Positions 44,757-54,884 of a stretch of DNA of 64,000 nucleotides are shown here, one piece after another; the first letter of the stretch is position 1; each line of letters begins with the position of its first letter. The position numbers were made by a program, and so were the translations under genes. The stretch is from Necropsobacter massiliensis (GTDB lineage: Bacteria; Pseudomonadota; Gammaproteobacteria; Enterobacterales; Pasteurellaceae). The stretch covers positions 40,759 to 104,758 of the forward strand of contig NZ_LN776179.1 of NCBI RefSeq assembly GCF_000827595.2, written 5' to 3'. The notes beneath the pieces are model-generated. The model searched no databases. It was not told where the DNA came from and saw only the letters and a list, made by a program, of their open reading frames with translations.

Positions 44757-45002
44757 ATGAGTAACGCTAATTTCCCTTCTGTTTCACCATTAGACAGTTT
44801 TTATACTGTAAGTGGTTTAGACCCGCTAAAACTGAAAATCATGCTGGCCATTATTTTGGTTGTCGTATTATTGCTTGCGTATATGTGGGCAACTAATCAT
44901 GGCTACAAAGGCATGGTGAACGACGGTGACATTTGGTCATTCTTTAAACTGATTCTATGGGGCGCAGCATTAATTATATGTGTTGTCAGCTTTTTTATTT
45001 AA
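44757..45002 (+). CDS. tfc9: Small ICE membrane protein, TIGR03758 family
   Basis: 81 residues, two membrane segments (about 24-43 and 58-81). FYTVSGLDPLKLKIMLAIILV fits the family. Pilin-like or scaffold role has been suggested for these small proteins; not proven. Three bases after tfc8. Confidence 0.8.
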   Translation: MSNANFPSVSPLDSFYTVSGLDPLKLKIMLAIILVVVLLLAYMWATNHGYKGMVNDGDIWSFFKLILWGAALIICVVSFFI

Positions 45003-45021
45003 CAAACCATAAGGACATCTC

Positions 45022-45423
45022 ATGAAGTTGATTAAATCCTTCTTTCAGAATGTTTCAAGTCGTTTTCTTGCGGTAGTAACTTTACTTTGGTTATCCGTTG
45101 AAAATGCGTTTGCTACAGGCGGTGGTAATGGTATCAATGCCTCTAAAATCCCTGATTTTAAAATCCCAGGCGTAGATAGCAATACCAAAGACCCGATGGA
45201 AATCATCTATCTTGTTGCTAAATCATTGGCAACCTTGTGTGCAATTTTATTTGCAGCATGGTCAATCATGACAGTGGTTAAGGCATTAATTAAAACCTAT
45301 AACGCAGCGACTGACGAAAATGACAAAAAAGGATGGGGCCCATTTATTATCGCTCTTATTCTTGGTTTCATTTTAATTTTCTTCAGCCTCTGGTTGGTGA
45401 AATTGGCTATCGGTCTGTTTTAA
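45022..45423 (+). CDS. tfc10: Small ICE membrane protein, TIGR03745 family, pilin-like
   Basis: 133 residues. Signal-like N-terminus ending near ENAFATGG, then two membrane segments (about 70-92 and 112-133). This size and layout is VirB2/TraA-pilin-like, so it is a possible pilin and possible substrate of the upstream TraX; this is inference. Confidence 0.78.
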   Translation: MKLIKSFFQNVSSRFLAVVTLLWLSVENAFATGGGNGINASKIPDFKIPGVDSNTKDPMEIIYLVAKSLATLCAILFAAWSIMTVVKALIKTYNAATDENDKKGWGPFIIALILGFILIFFSLWLVKLAIGLF

Positions 45424-45442
45424 TTATCTCTGTGAGGTCAAG

Positions 45443-45814
45443 ATGTCAAGTGATAAAGAGCAAACGATCCCCTTTCTTCCTACTCGATTAAATCGTGAAT
45501 CGAGTGTGTATGGCGGGTTATCTGTAAGTGAATTTATGTTGGCTGCAGCAATGGGATTTATCTTAGGTGCAGTGCTTGGCCTCCTTTGTTGTTTTGCCTT
45601 AGGCTTTGATTTTTGGTTGTTAATTCCGTCTCTCGCCATGTTGTTTTGCATTCTTTCTGTGGTGATTGGCAAAGTGATTATTGCGCGCCTTAAACGAGGT
45701 AAGCCGGAAGCCTACTTGAATCGAATGATTGAGGTTAAATTAGATGGAATATTAGGGGGGAATCGCTTTATCTCCCGTCAAGGCACTTGGTCTATTCGCC
45801 GAGTTAAAAGATAA
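45443..45814 (+). CDS. tfc11: ICE protein, TIGR03750 family (VirB3/TraL-like)
   Basis: 123 residues with a hairpin of two membrane segments (about 30-75), short N-terminal part with PTRLNRESSVYGGLS and a basic C-terminal tail. The layout is VirB3/TraL-like, an inner-membrane partner of the VirB4 ATPase. Confidence 0.8.
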   Translation: MSSDKEQTIPFLPTRLNRESSVYGGLSVSEFMLAAAMGFILGAVLGLLCCFALGFDFWLLIPSLAMLFCILSVVIGKVIIARLKRGKPEAYLNRMIEVKLDGILGGNRFISRQGTWSIRRVKR

Positions 45815-45825
45815 GAGAGTTTATT

Positions 45826-46470
45826 ATGAGTAACTTAAAAGGGATTGTTCATCAAAAAAATCGCGAAATCATGACCGGGCGAATTGCTATCGGTGCATTG
45901 CTTGTGATTTGTTTGGTGCTATGTGCCATTATTTTTACCGCACCAAGTCGATTAATGATTTATAACCCACCGGATTTACGTGCGGGAAGTCAACGCCCTT
46001 GGTGGGAAGTGCCAAAATCAACCGTTTATGCCTTTGCTTATCAAACCTTCCAGCAGTTAAACCGCTGGATGGAGAATGGCGAGGAAGAATACAAATTAAA
46101 TATTGAAAGAAATAAAGCCTTTATTACGCCAAGTTGCCAAGAATTTTTGAAGAAAGACTACTATGACCGTTTATCTAACGGTGAATTACGTGAACGTGCA
46201 CGTGGTGTTTATGAAATTGTGGGACGTGGATTTAAAGATAATAGTGTGATTGTTCATAGCCCCGATAGCTGGACGGTTAATCTTGATTTAAGTGTAGATG
46301 AGTATTTCAAAGATGAACCAGTAAAACGTGTTTTAACCCGCTTCCCGGTCAATATCGTGCGCATGGAAACAGATTTACAGAACAATCCTTGGGGATTGGG
46401 ATTTAACTGCTACAGCTCAATTCCATTACGTTTAGAAGCAAAAGAATTTAGAGAAGGGGATAACCAATAA
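45826..46470 (+). CDS. tfc12: ICE protein, PFL_4703 family (TIGR03746)
   Basis: 214 residues with one N-terminal membrane segment (about 18-38) and a periplasmic domain with YNPPDLRAGSQRPWWEVPKS and VYAFAYQTFQQLNRWMENG. The layout resembles TraE/VirB8-type assembly proteins. Stop overlaps the next start (TAATGA). Confidence 0.8.
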   Translation: MSNLKGIVHQKNREIMTGRIAIGALLVICLVLCAIIFTAPSRLMIYNPPDLRAGSQRPWWEVPKSTVYAFAYQTFQQLNRWMENGEEEYKLNIERNKAFITPSCQEFLKKDYYDRLSNGELRERARGVYEIVGRGFKDNSVIVHSPDSWTVNLDLSVDEYFKDEPVKRVLTRFPVNIVRMETDLQNNPWGLGFNCYSSIPLRLEAKEFREGDNQ

Positions 46471-47339
46471 TGAAAAAACTCACTTTGTTACTGAGCGCGG
46501 CTTTTATCTTTTCACCAATGACGGCATCTGCCGATGTGTTAATGAAATGGGCGCGCAAACCGTTACCTATTGACTTACAAATCGAAAAAGAACGTATTCT
46601 ATTCGTAGATAAAAATGTAAAAGTAGGTTATCCACCTGAATTAGATAGCAAGCTTCGCATTCAATCAACTGGCGGTGCGGTTTATTTAAAAGCAACTGCA
46701 GATTTCCCAAAAACACGCTTACAGCTTATGGATGTTGCAACCGGAGAAATAATCTTACTTGATGTGCAAGCGAAGCATTCTGTTGCCAATGCAAGTGAGC
46801 CAATTCGTTTTGTTTATGAAAATAAAGTTGAAAAACAAGCAACTGCTTATGGCCAAGATGCAAATGCATATAACGAACCAATGCCAAATGCGCGTCCGGC
46901 ACTCCCCGCTCCAGCTGCATTAACACGTTATGCCGCACAAATGTTTTATGCGCCTTTACGTTCAGTTGAGCCTTTGGAAGGTGTGCGCCAAGTTTCACAT
47001 CGCCTTCCTACACCGCTTAAAACGCTCTTACCTGCATTGCCTGTGCGAGCTACTCCATTACTCAGCTGGCAACTTGATGGGTATGTTGTCACTGCGGTTC
47101 GCTTGCAAAACCAGGGGCAATCTCGCATTGATTTAGATCCTCGAGAGCTTCAAGGTCGATTCTATGCAGCAACATTTCAGCATAATTGGCTTGGGGGGCA
47201 TGGTACACCTGAAGATACCACAACGTTATATCTTGTGACAGAAGGTTCACCTAATCATTCTGTTATCCCTCAGTCAAATTCATATAAACCGAAAAAATTG
47301 AAAAAAGTCACCACAACAGTGACAACTCAAACGAAATAA
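46470..47339 (+). CDS. tfc13: ICE protein, PFL_4704 family (TIGR03749)
   Basis: 289 residues, exported (signal ends near TASADVLM). DVLMKWARKPLPIDLQIEKE is family-typical near the mature N-terminus. Threonine/lysine-rich tail KKVTTTVTTQTK. TraK/VirB9-like outer-membrane core role is likely by position between VirB8-like and VirB10-like proteins. Confidence 0.8.
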   Translation: MKKLTLLLSAAFIFSPMTASADVLMKWARKPLPIDLQIEKERILFVDKNVKVGYPPELDSKLRIQSTGGAVYLKATADFPKTRLQLMDVATGEIILLDVQAKHSVANASEPIRFVYENKVEKQATAYGQDANAYNEPMPNARPALPAPAALTRYAAQMFYAPLRSVEPLEGVRQVSHRLPTPLKTLLPALPVRATPLLSWQLDGYVVTAVRLQNQGQSRIDLDPRELQGRFYAATFQHNWLGGHGTPEDTTTLYLVTEGSPNHSVIPQSNSYKPKKLKKVTTTVTTQTK

Positions 47340-47349
47340 GGAGAGAACA

Positions 47350-48750
47350 ATGCAAATGAAAGCAAATAAAGCGTTCTATGTTATTGGTGGGATTACCGCG
47401 CTTGTCGTGACGCTGATGGCTGGATTTCTTTTCTCCGGTAGTAGCTCAACAACTACAGCAGAAACCAAAAAAGAAGATGCTTTAGATCTCTCTCTCAAAG
47501 ATTTATCACCGGAAGAGCTACGCTCAATGGGGCTTGAGGGTGATACATCTAAAGATACGGTGAGAACACTTATTGGTAAAGTGAAGGAAAATAACAAACG
47601 CTTTGATGAAGTAATTTTACAAAATGACCGCTTGGTAAAAGAGAATGAGCAGTTAAAAAATCAAGCAAATAATACGGATTATCAAATTCAACAGGCGGTA
47701 CAAGCAGAAACAGGGGCGTTAATTAATGAGATTAATGCGTTAAAAGATCAGGTTGTACAAGCTGGTAATCAAGTTGTAGGGAATGGAAATGCCCAGGCAA
47801 ATCCCAATGCTCCTCTACCAATAAACGGAGCAACAACTGGCCCTCAGGTTGAAACTCGAGGGGGAATTAATTGGGTGAACCCTAGTGATATGCCAACTAC
47901 AGACAGCCAAGGGAATGCTCTACAAGGTATTGGTGTAAATGGTGCAGGAATCGGTTTTCCCAAAACCTTCGATAACAATGTGAATGACATCCGAAAATCG
48001 AATGATGGATTGCAATCTAGTACAGGTAATAATGCAATATTTAATACCGCTACACCATTTTTCACAATTGCAGCTAACTCTACTTTAACTAATTCTGTTG
48101 CTATGACTGCGCTTGTTGGGCGTGTGCCGATTGATAATAATGTGACCGAGCCTTATCCGTTTAAATTGCTTATTGGTCGAGATAACTTAATTGCAAATGG
48201 TATTGAACTGCCGGATATTGAAGGCGCAATTGTCTCTGGAACAGCAAGCGGTGACTGGACGCTATCTTGTGTTCGTGGTGATGTGAAAAGCTTAACTTTT
48301 GTGTTTAGCGATGGGCGCATTGTTTCAACGGATGATTCTAACAATAAAATTGGCTGGTTATCTGATCCACATGGTGTGCCTTGCATTCCTGGAGAACGCA
48401 GAACGAATGCTCCGGAATATCTAACGACCAACTTCTTCTTAACGGGGGCTTCAGCAGCTGCACAAGGCTTATCATCTTCTCAATCAACAACAGTGGTTGA
48501 TGGCGGTGCAGTAATTGGTGCGGTAACGGGTAATAACGGTAAGTATATTCTTGGTCAAGCGTTAGGTGGCGGTTTGAGAGAAACCGCAGACTGGTTCCGT
48601 CAGCGTTATGGCCAAATGTTTGATGCGGTATATGTTCCACCGGGTAAAGAAGTGGCTGTACACATCGAAAAACAAATTGATATTGATTATGACCGCATGT
48701 CTCGAAAAGTGAAATACGGACAAGCCTCAAGACAACCTAACTTGGATTAA
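47350..48750 (+). CDS. tfc14: ICE protein, PFL_4705 family (TIGR03752), VirB10/TraB-like
   Basis: 466 residues. N-terminal membrane segment (about 10-28), then a coiled coil (about 70-140) and a proline/asparagine linker, and a periplasmic beta-rich domain (about 220-440). VirB10/TraB-type scaffold spanning both membranes. Ribosome site AAGGAGAGAACA. The coiled coil and large size match G-type VirB10 analogues. Confidence 0.85.
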   Translation: MQMKANKAFYVIGGITALVVTLMAGFLFSGSSSTTTAETKKEDALDLSLKDLSPEELRSMGLEGDTSKDTVRTLIGKVKENNKRFDEVILQNDRLVKENEQLKNQANNTDYQIQQAVQAETGALINEINALKDQVVQAGNQVVGNGNAQANPNAPLPINGATTGPQVETRGGINWVNPSDMPTTDSQGNALQGIGVNGAGIGFPKTFDNNVNDIRKSNDGLQSSTGNNAIFNTATPFFTIAANSTLTNSVAMTALVGRVPIDNNVTEPYPFKLLIGRDNLIANGIELPDIEGAIVSGTASGDWTLSCVRGDVKSLTFVFSDGRIVSTDDSNNKIGWLSDPHGVPCIPGERRTNAPEYLTTNFFLTGASAAAQGLSSSQSTTVVDGGAVIGAVTGNNGKYILGQALGGGLRETADWFRQRYGQMFDAVYVPPGKEVAVHIEKQIDIDYDRMSRKVKYGQASRQPNLD

Positions 48751-48759
48751 GGAGCAATA

Positions 48760-49167
48760 ATGAAAGTTTTAATGATGATGGGCGTGATTTTAGCCGCAAG
48801 CAGTGCTTTGACTGGCTGCTCAACTTCTCAAGGTGATTTATTGCCAACTGGTGATGCAACAATGAAAGATATTTGGAATAAAGGTGGTAATGATAGCAAT
48901 ATTACATCTTATCGGACACCGAATGGCCGTCTTATTGATGCACCAAATTACGTTTCATCTCGTGAACAACAAACTTATACCCGTACAGCAGAAAACGAGG
49001 TGAAAAACCTTTTCCCTCGTTTACCAAACCCTGATTTAGTGATGTATGTTTATCCGCACTTAACTGATTCCTCAGAGCAAATGCCTGTACCAGGTTATTC
49101 TTCAGTAATTCCATTTTATGGACGTGTGCAATATGCCCAACCGGGTGAGCGTACAAGAATGTACTAG
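48760..49167 (+). CDS. tfc15: ICE lipoprotein, TIGR03751 family (TraV-like)
   Basis: 135 residues. Lipoprotein signal with lipobox LTGC (MGVILAASSALTGCSTSQ). TRTAENEVKNLFPRLPNPDLVMYVYPHL is family-typical. VirB7/TraV-like outer-membrane lipoprotein of the core complex by position and anchor. Confidence 0.82.
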   Translation: MKVLMMMGVILAASSALTGCSTSQGDLLPTGDATMKDIWNKGGNDSNITSYRTPNGRLIDAPNYVSSREQQTYTRTAENEVKNLFPRLPNPDLVMYVYPHLTDSSEQMPVPGYSSVIPFYGRVQYAQPGERTRMY

Positions 49168-49182
49168 ATGAGGTAAGAAACG

Positions 49183-52053
49183 ATGGCATTATTCCAAGAC
49201 GTGTTAGAGGCTTTCTTCCCTGCTAAAAAGGGTGATAAGCCTCAACCTAAAAAGGAACCTATCCTAACATCCATTGCACCGGAAGAAGCACAGCAGGATG
49301 ATACCAATAACGTAGAAGAGACGATTGAAATCACTCCTGTTATGCGTAATAGAAAAATGACCAGAGAGCAACATGTTAAAATGCTTTATGGGCGAGATCC
49401 CTCTTTTATCTCCAATCTTCCTTATGCGGAATATTTGGAAGAAGAAGGCGTAATGCTTTTTGATGATGCTAAAAGTGCAGGTGCGGTATTTGATATTAAG
49501 CCTATAGGAACTGAGGGAAGAAGCAGCGACTATCTTAATCGCGTTCGCACATTGGTTAAAGATGCCTTACAGGATAGTTTCGATGAACTTGATACCAACC
49601 CTTACGTTGTACAATTCTATTGCCAGGATGACAAGGATTTAAGCGGTTATGTTGAGAATCTGAGACAGTACATTAAAACCACTTCACCTGAAGCGAGCGG
49701 TAGTGAGTTTACAGAACAGTGGCTTGGTGAAATGGAGCGTCACTTAAAAGCAGTAGGTAAACCAGGTGGGCTTTTTGTTGATGACCGGGTAACAAATACG
49801 GCATGGGCTGGAAAAGTGCGTAAAACACGCATGGTTATTTATCGTTATGCTGGAAATAATGAGACAGATACAATCGAGAAATTAAATACAGCTTGTGATC
49901 GTGTTCAAAGTGCTTTTATCACAGCTGGATTAACCATGGAACGCCAAAATGAAACACAAATTCATCGTTGGTTATTAGAATGGTTTAATCCAAATCCATC
50001 ACGCTATTTTAACGGACTCGATGATAAAGCTTGCTATGATCTTTTATCACTCTCTAAGGATGAGCCTGCTCTACCATTACAAGACCAAGATTTTAGTGAA
50101 AATCTCTTTTTTACGCCACCGGAAAGTAAAAATGGCTATTGGTATTTTAATGAGCAACCTCACGAAGTCATTGTAGTTGATAATATTCGTAAGCAGCCGG
50201 ATGTTGGCCACATGACAGGCGAAGTCACTCGAGGTCGTAATATTAATGCACTATTTGATTTATTGCCGGAATCAACCATTATGGCTATCACTGTAGTCAT
50301 TCATCCTCAAGATAAATTACAGGCGCATTTAGACAAATTAAGTAGTCGAGCTGTCGGTAATAACTATGACTCTATCTATTTAAAACAAGATGCCCTCACA
50401 GTAACGGAATATTTAAAAGACGGACACAAGCTTTATCAAGCTGGCATGGTTTTCTATGTAAGAGGGAAAGACGATCAAGAGCTACGCATTCGCTCAAGAG
50501 AATTAAGAACGGTTTTACTCAGTAATAATTTAGTGCCGGTAAAAGAAGGCAACGAAGTTGCGCCTCTTAATAGCTATTTACGCTGGCTACCGATGAATTT
50601 TAATCCTCAATTAGATGCAAAATCTCGTTTTTATACCAAATATTATTGGGTGCAACACATTGCGAATATGTTACCTGTATTTGGCCGTGAGACAGGAACG
50701 GGACACCCAGGAATCACCTATTTTAACCGCGGTGGAAGCCCATTAGATTTTGACCCACTAAACCCTAAAGACCGGACTAAAAATGCGCATAAGCTCATTT
50801 TAGGCCCTACAGGTTCAGGTAAATCGGCAACATTAACCGCACAAATGGCGCAACTGATGGCTGTGCACCGTCCTCGCTTGTTTATTGTAGAAGCGGGTAA
50901 CTCTTTTGGATTGTTTTCAGATTATGCGGAGCGTTACGGTTTAACGGTTAACCGGGTATCTCTTGAGCCAAGTAGTAACATCGCTTTACCGCTCTTCTCT
51001 GAAGCGCATCGTTTATTGGAAATGGATATCGATCTTGAAGTTCAAGATGATGACGATAATGAAGATGAAGGCGAGGAACAACGAGACTTACTTGCGGAAA
51101 TGGAATTAACCGCTCGCTTAATGATCACCGGGGGAGAAGCGAAGGAAGATGAGAAAATGAGCCGTGCTGACCGCTCGGCTATTCGCCAGGCTATTTTATT
51201 AGCTGCAGAGAAAACTTCACAAGAGACCCCACCTCGTCAAGTTTTAACCGGGGATGTAAAAGCCGCACTTGAGGAGTTAAGTCGTCGCCAAGATATTCGC
51301 CCGGAACGTGCATCTCGTCTTGCAGATATGGCCGAAGCAATGGGTATTTTCTGCACTGGGGTAAATGGTCGATTCTTTAACCGTGAAGGGGAAATTTGGC
51401 CTGAAGCTGATATTACACTTGTCGATTTGGCGATGTTTGCACGTGATGGCTATGAAGCTGAATTAGCGATTTCGTATATTTCCCTAATTAACCATATCAA
51501 CTCATTAGGTGAAAAATATCAACACAGTTTCCGCCCTATCGTGAACATTACGGATGAGTCGCATATCATTACCGTAAATCCACTTCTAGCGAAGTTCCTG
51601 GTTAAAGGTTCTAAAATGTGGCGTAAATTGGGTATTTGGTTATGGTTGGCCACACAGAATATGGCTGACTTCCCTGATGAATCTGATAAATTACTCAGCA
51701 TGGTTGAATGGTGGGAATTACTTAACCTTTCTAATGATGAAGTCGAACAGGTAAACCGTTTCCGTCGTTTATCCGAAGCTCAGAAAATGATGTTGTTATC
51801 TGCGAAAAAAGCAGATAAGAAATATACTGAAGGTGTGGTGCTTGCAACCAATATGGAAGCCTTATTCCGTGTTGTTCCACCTAGTCTTTACTTAGCACTA
51901 GGGATGACCGAAAAACACGAGAAAGCACAACGTAAACAATTAATGATGGAACATAACTGTACTGAGTTAGATGCGGCATTGATGGTTGCTAAAGACTTAG
52001 ACAAAAAACGGGGGATTGCAGTCAATGACGAACTTAACTCAATCGCAGCCTAA
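49183..52053 (+). CDS. tfc16: Conjugation ATPase, VirB4/TraC-like (TIGR03744)
   Basis: 956-residue ATPase that powers the secretion channel. The N-terminal half is the VirB4 partner-binding part. Walker A GPTGSGKSATLT at about 541-552. FIVEAGNSFGLFSDYAERYGL and the Walker B-type region IVNITDESHII near 785-795 follow, then LWLATQNMADFP. An acidic stretch DDDDNEDEGEE lies in the ATPase domain. The next gene starts within its 3' end. Confidence 0.95.
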   Translation: MALFQDVLEAFFPAKKGDKPQPKKEPILTSIAPEEAQQDDTNNVEETIEITPVMRNRKMTREQHVKMLYGRDPSFISNLPYAEYLEEEGVMLFDDAKSAGAVFDIKPIGTEGRSSDYLNRVRTLVKDALQDSFDELDTNPYVVQFYCQDDKDLSGYVENLRQYIKTTSPEASGSEFTEQWLGEMERHLKAVGKPGGLFVDDRVTNTAWAGKVRKTRMVIYRYAGNNETDTIEKLNTACDRVQSAFITAGLTMERQNETQIHRWLLEWFNPNPSRYFNGLDDKACYDLLSLSKDEPALPLQDQDFSENLFFTPPESKNGYWYFNEQPHEVIVVDNIRKQPDVGHMTGEVTRGRNINALFDLLPESTIMAITVVIHPQDKLQAHLDKLSSRAVGNNYDSIYLKQDALTVTEYLKDGHKLYQAGMVFYVRGKDDQELRIRSRELRTVLLSNNLVPVKEGNEVAPLNSYLRWLPMNFNPQLDAKSRFYTKYYWVQHIANMLPVFGRETGTGHPGITYFNRGGSPLDFDPLNPKDRTKNAHKLILGPTGSGKSATLTAQMAQLMAVHRPRLFIVEAGNSFGLFSDYAERYGLTVNRVSLEPSSNIALPLFSEAHRLLEMDIDLEVQDDDDNEDEGEEQRDLLAEMELTARLMITGGEAKEDEKMSRADRSAIRQAILLAAEKTSQETPPRQVLTGDVKAALEELSRRQDIRPERASRLADMAEAMGIFCTGVNGRFFNREGEIWPEADITLVDLAMFARDGYEAELAISYISLINHINSLGEKYQHSFRPIVNITDESHIITVNPLLAKFLVKGSKMWRKLGIWLWLATQNMADFPDESDKLLSMVEWWELLNLSNDEVEQVNRFRRLSEAQKMMLLSAKKADKKYTEGVVLATNMEALFRVVPPSLYLALGMTEKHEKAQRKQLMMEHNCTELDAALMVAKDLDKKRGIAVNDELNSIAA

Positions 52054-52468
52054 TCCTAATATGACTTTTCATCGTATTTTTGACATTGGGCCTCGCATCC
52101 AATCACTTGCTTTTACCTCTGATGAGGTAAAAGCCTACGTGCTGCATTTCATTGCTAAAATTAAGACAAAAATTGGTTCAAACTGCCAATTAAGCGCATT
52201 TCCTCAGCGTGTATTTACTCAATCAAGTTGGAAAGTACACGCTAAAGGAGATAAAGGTGAAGTGCATTTATTATTTAATATCTCCGGGCGTTTCCAATTA
52301 CCTGTGTTTTCTTCCGAAAACTGGCCAGCTAGACTTAATGTGGAATTAACCGATCACGTTGATGCATATTGGTTAATTCAATATTTGCTTTGGAAATTAG
52401 CTGCAATTTGGGAATCCCCTGCTGACTTATCCCCAGTTTTTGGGGATAAGACTGTGGGTACTGAATAA
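52025..52468 (+). CDS. tfc17: Hypothetical conserved transfer-cluster protein
   Basis: 147 residues from ATG at 52025, overlapping the VirB4-like gene by 29 bases; a TTG 9 bases upstream is also possible. Soluble, no signal. Contains TFHRIFDIGPRIQSLAFTSD and DAYWLIQYLLWKLAAIWESP. I do not recognise a domain; the tfc17 label is by position. Confidence 0.65.
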   Translation: MTNLTQSQPNPNMTFHRIFDIGPRIQSLAFTSDEVKAYVLHFIAKIKTKIGSNCQLSAFPQRVFTQSSWKVHAKGDKGEVHLLFNISGRFQLPVFSSENWPARLNVELTDHVDAYWLIQYLLWKLAAIWESPADLSPVFGDKTVGTE

Positions 52469-52477
52469 GGAGTCCTG

Positions 52478-52801
52478 ATGTCTCAAGGTGAAAAGCCACA
52501 ATCAAGAGGATGGCTTAAAAATGTACTCCGTTTTATTGCTATCCTTTTATTTTTATTTTTAGCCCTTACTGCAATTGGCATCTTTGCAACTCAATATCTT
52601 CAGAATGTTGATATTCGTGCTTGGTTTATTAAAACGCAGTGGATATGGTTTGCAGTACGATTATTACTATATGGTGCGATTATGTTGATGGTCTATTCCA
52701 TTTCTCGTCGCCAACCATCTTCTATGCCGGCAAAAGCAAAATGGTTAATTGCGATGATTTTAATTTTTGCTGAAGCGATTACACAGATTACTTTAGCTTA
52801 G
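52478..52801 (+). CDS. tfc18: Small ICE membrane protein
   Basis: 107 residues with three hydrophobic segments (about 16-36, 50-72, 85-105). Conserved position between the VirB4-like gene and TraG in this family; no known activity. Ribosome site AAGGAGTCCTG. Confidence 0.7.
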   Translation: MSQGEKPQSRGWLKNVLRFIAILLFLFLALTAIGIFATQYLQNVDIRAWFIKTQWIWFAVRLLLYGAIMLMVYSISRRQPSSMPAKAKWLIAMILIFAEAITQITLA

Positions 52802-52809
52802 GGGGAAAT

Positions 52810-54306
52810 ATGACATTCTCAGTTGACAGTTATCTTGAATATTTCCTGACTCTACTTGGTTGGTTGCTTAATAACGGAGTTTTTGCGTTATTTGTTGGAA
52901 CAGGGTTATGGCTTCTTCCGCTTATCGGAATGATCTTTAAAATTTGGCGTGACGTAGCTAAACAAGGGGATGATGAAGGTGAGAAAGGGGATTTATTAAT
53001 CCGCTGGCTCACAATCGAACTCCTTCCAGCAATGCTTATCGTTGTTTTGACATTAGCCCCTCTTATCCCGGTATCATTGAATAACCTTGAATACAATGAA
53101 CGTTCATCTATTCAATGTGGCTATAAAGTTCCTGCTTCCCCGGATAAATCAGGCTATGCGCCATTTACGACAACATTTGGAGACAGACAAGCCCGAATTC
53201 CTATTTGGTGGATGTTGATGCACAAAGTGGATAAAGGTCTAACTTATGGTATGACTGCAGTATTGCCTTGCCAGCGTGATTTACGTCAAGTTAGATTTGA
53301 AGTGCAACATCAAAAAATCACTAACCCAGCATTATTAACTGAAGTACAGCAATTTGTGCAACAATGCTATATCCCGGCTCGTCAAAAATTACAAACAAGC
53401 CAAATTGCCTTGAGTCCGGCACAAATCCGCGAAACATCCTGGTTAGGTGGTAAATTGCTTATTAATAACAGCGAGCTCTACCCTCGTTTTAGGGCTCAGC
53501 AACCTATTAGCACGTTCCCTTATGATGCAAATCGAGATGCGGCATTACCTAATTCGGGAAAAGGTGGTTTCCCAAGCTGTGATCAATGGTGGGATGAAAG
53601 TGGAGCTGGATTAAAATCTCGCTTACTTACAGATATGCGTCAAAACTTATCTGCCCAGGTGAGTGATTTCTTTAATTCTATCGACAACCAAGATGAAGCT
53701 TTATTGAGAACACTTTTACGTTCTGAAAACATAGATGTTTCAAAAGGAAAAATGTATCAAGGTTACGGTGGTAGTGTTGAATTTGGATTTTGGAATGCCA
53801 TCACTCGACTCACCTCAACTGTAGGAACTGCAGTAGGAAGTTTAGCGATATTTCCTGGTCTCGATGCAATGCGACAAGCCTTACCAATGGTTCAATCCTT
53901 TATGATTATGGCTCTGATAGTTTTAATTCCAGTCATTACGATTTTAAGTGGTTTTTCAATTAAAGCTGTAGTGACACTAAGCTTTGTATATTTTGCACTT
54001 ATTACAACCACATTTTGGTGGGAATTGGCACGATGGTTAGACTCATATATGATTGAGATTATGTACAGCTCACCGTCTCATAACTCATTTAATATTAATT
54101 TTTTAGAGAATGCGCAAGACGATATTATCTCTAATTTTGTGATGGGAAGTATGTTTATATTCTTACCAACATTATGGTTTGGCGCTATGTCTTGGGCTGG
54201 TATTAATATGGGCGGGGCGATGTCTCAAGCGTTAAAACAAGGTTCAAATCATGCTAGTTCAGCAGGGGGAAAAGGCGGAGAGTTAATTCAAAGCAAGTTA
54301 AAATAA
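52810..54306 (+). CDS. tfc19: TraG N-terminal-type inner-membrane protein
   Basis: 498 residues. N-terminal membrane segments (about 10-35 and 70-90), a periplasmic middle with several cysteines, then three more membrane segments (about 365-395, 398-415, 445-465). YLEYFLTLLGWLLNNGVFALF and the FPSCDQWW region fit TraG N-terminal-type proteins acting in mating-pair stabilisation and pilus assembly. Ends the rightward transfer genes before a bidirectional terminator. Confidence 0.82.
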   Translation: MTFSVDSYLEYFLTLLGWLLNNGVFALFVGTGLWLLPLIGMIFKIWRDVAKQGDDEGEKGDLLIRWLTIELLPAMLIVVLTLAPLIPVSLNNLEYNERSSIQCGYKVPASPDKSGYAPFTTTFGDRQARIPIWWMLMHKVDKGLTYGMTAVLPCQRDLRQVRFEVQHQKITNPALLTEVQQFVQQCYIPARQKLQTSQIALSPAQIRETSWLGGKLLINNSELYPRFRAQQPISTFPYDANRDAALPNSGKGGFPSCDQWWDESGAGLKSRLLTDMRQNLSAQVSDFFNSIDNQDEALLRTLLRSENIDVSKGKMYQGYGGSVEFGFWNAITRLTSTVGTAVGSLAIFPGLDAMRQALPMVQSFMIMALIVLIPVITILSGFSIKAVVTLSFVYFALITTTFWWELARWLDSYMIEIMYSSPSHNSFNINFLENAQDDIISNFVMGSMFIFLPTLWFGAMSWAGINMGGAMSQALKQGSNHASSAGGKGGELIQSKLK

Positions 54307-54308
54307 TA

Positions 54309-54334
54309 AAAGGGGAATTTATATTCCCCTTTTA
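54309..54334. terminator. Bidirectional terminator between convergent tfc19 and next gene
   Basis: AAAAGGGGAA and TTCCCCTTTT pair around TTTATA, with U-runs both ways. It overlaps the stop of the leftward gene at 54332. Confidence 0.92.
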
Positions 54335-54688
54335 TTTTATCTCATAAAACTCATTCATGTGTTCAAATGTATCTACGTCATCCTCAACATCAATTCTTGT
54401 TCCAAAAGAATAAAAACCAACCCCCTCAGGGCCATCTCGATAGCCATCCTCATGTTCTTCAAATTCTAACAGCGTATTCATTATGGATTTATTCTCAGCA
54501 CCACTGCCATAATCAGTCTCTTTAAAGGATTTAGCTTTAGAAATTATAACTCCGGCCAAAATTGGACTCGCAGCAAGAGCCGCAGCTGTCACAACAGCTT
54601 TACGAGGCTTTCCTGGGAGAAATGATAAAGTGCGGTCAATTTTCTTAAAAAATTGTCCGACAGAATGGCCAAATTTTTGAGCATCCAT
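54332..54688 (-). CDS. Hypothetical protein, possible tfc20 position
   Basis: 118 residues from the ATG at 54688 (TAGGAGAGAAT upstream); a longer frame to 54727 lacks a ribosome site. One hydrophobic segment near 33-50 (AVVTAAALAASPILAGVII). The C-terminal half is acidic (FEEHEDGYRDGPEGVGF and DVEDDVDTFEHMNEFYE). No recognised family. An uptake signal occurs in the gene. Confidence 0.6.
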   Translation of the reverse strand: MDAQKFGHSVGQFFKKIDRTLSFLPGKPRKAVVTAAALAASPILAGVIISKAKSFKETDYGSGAENKSIMNTLLEFEEHEDGYRDGPEGVGFYSFGTRIDVEDDVDTFEHMNEFYEIK

Positions 54689-54884
54689 ATTCTCTCTCCT
54701 ATCAAAAATACTCTGACTTACTCTCATTGTACTCTTATTATTCTTTTATTAAAACCTCGTTTTAAGCAGGAAAAATGTGATTTTTGCGATCCACGTCGCA
54801 AATTTTACTCATTTTACTGATTTATCTATCCCCTCAATGTACCTTAACACTGCAATATAAAAATAAACCGTACCAGGAGGAGAT

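Noticed and set aside
54653..54727. Longer N-terminus for the leftward gene ending at 54332
   Set aside because: The internal ATG at 54688 has TAGGAGAG directly upstream; the longer form would include this site in coding sequence.
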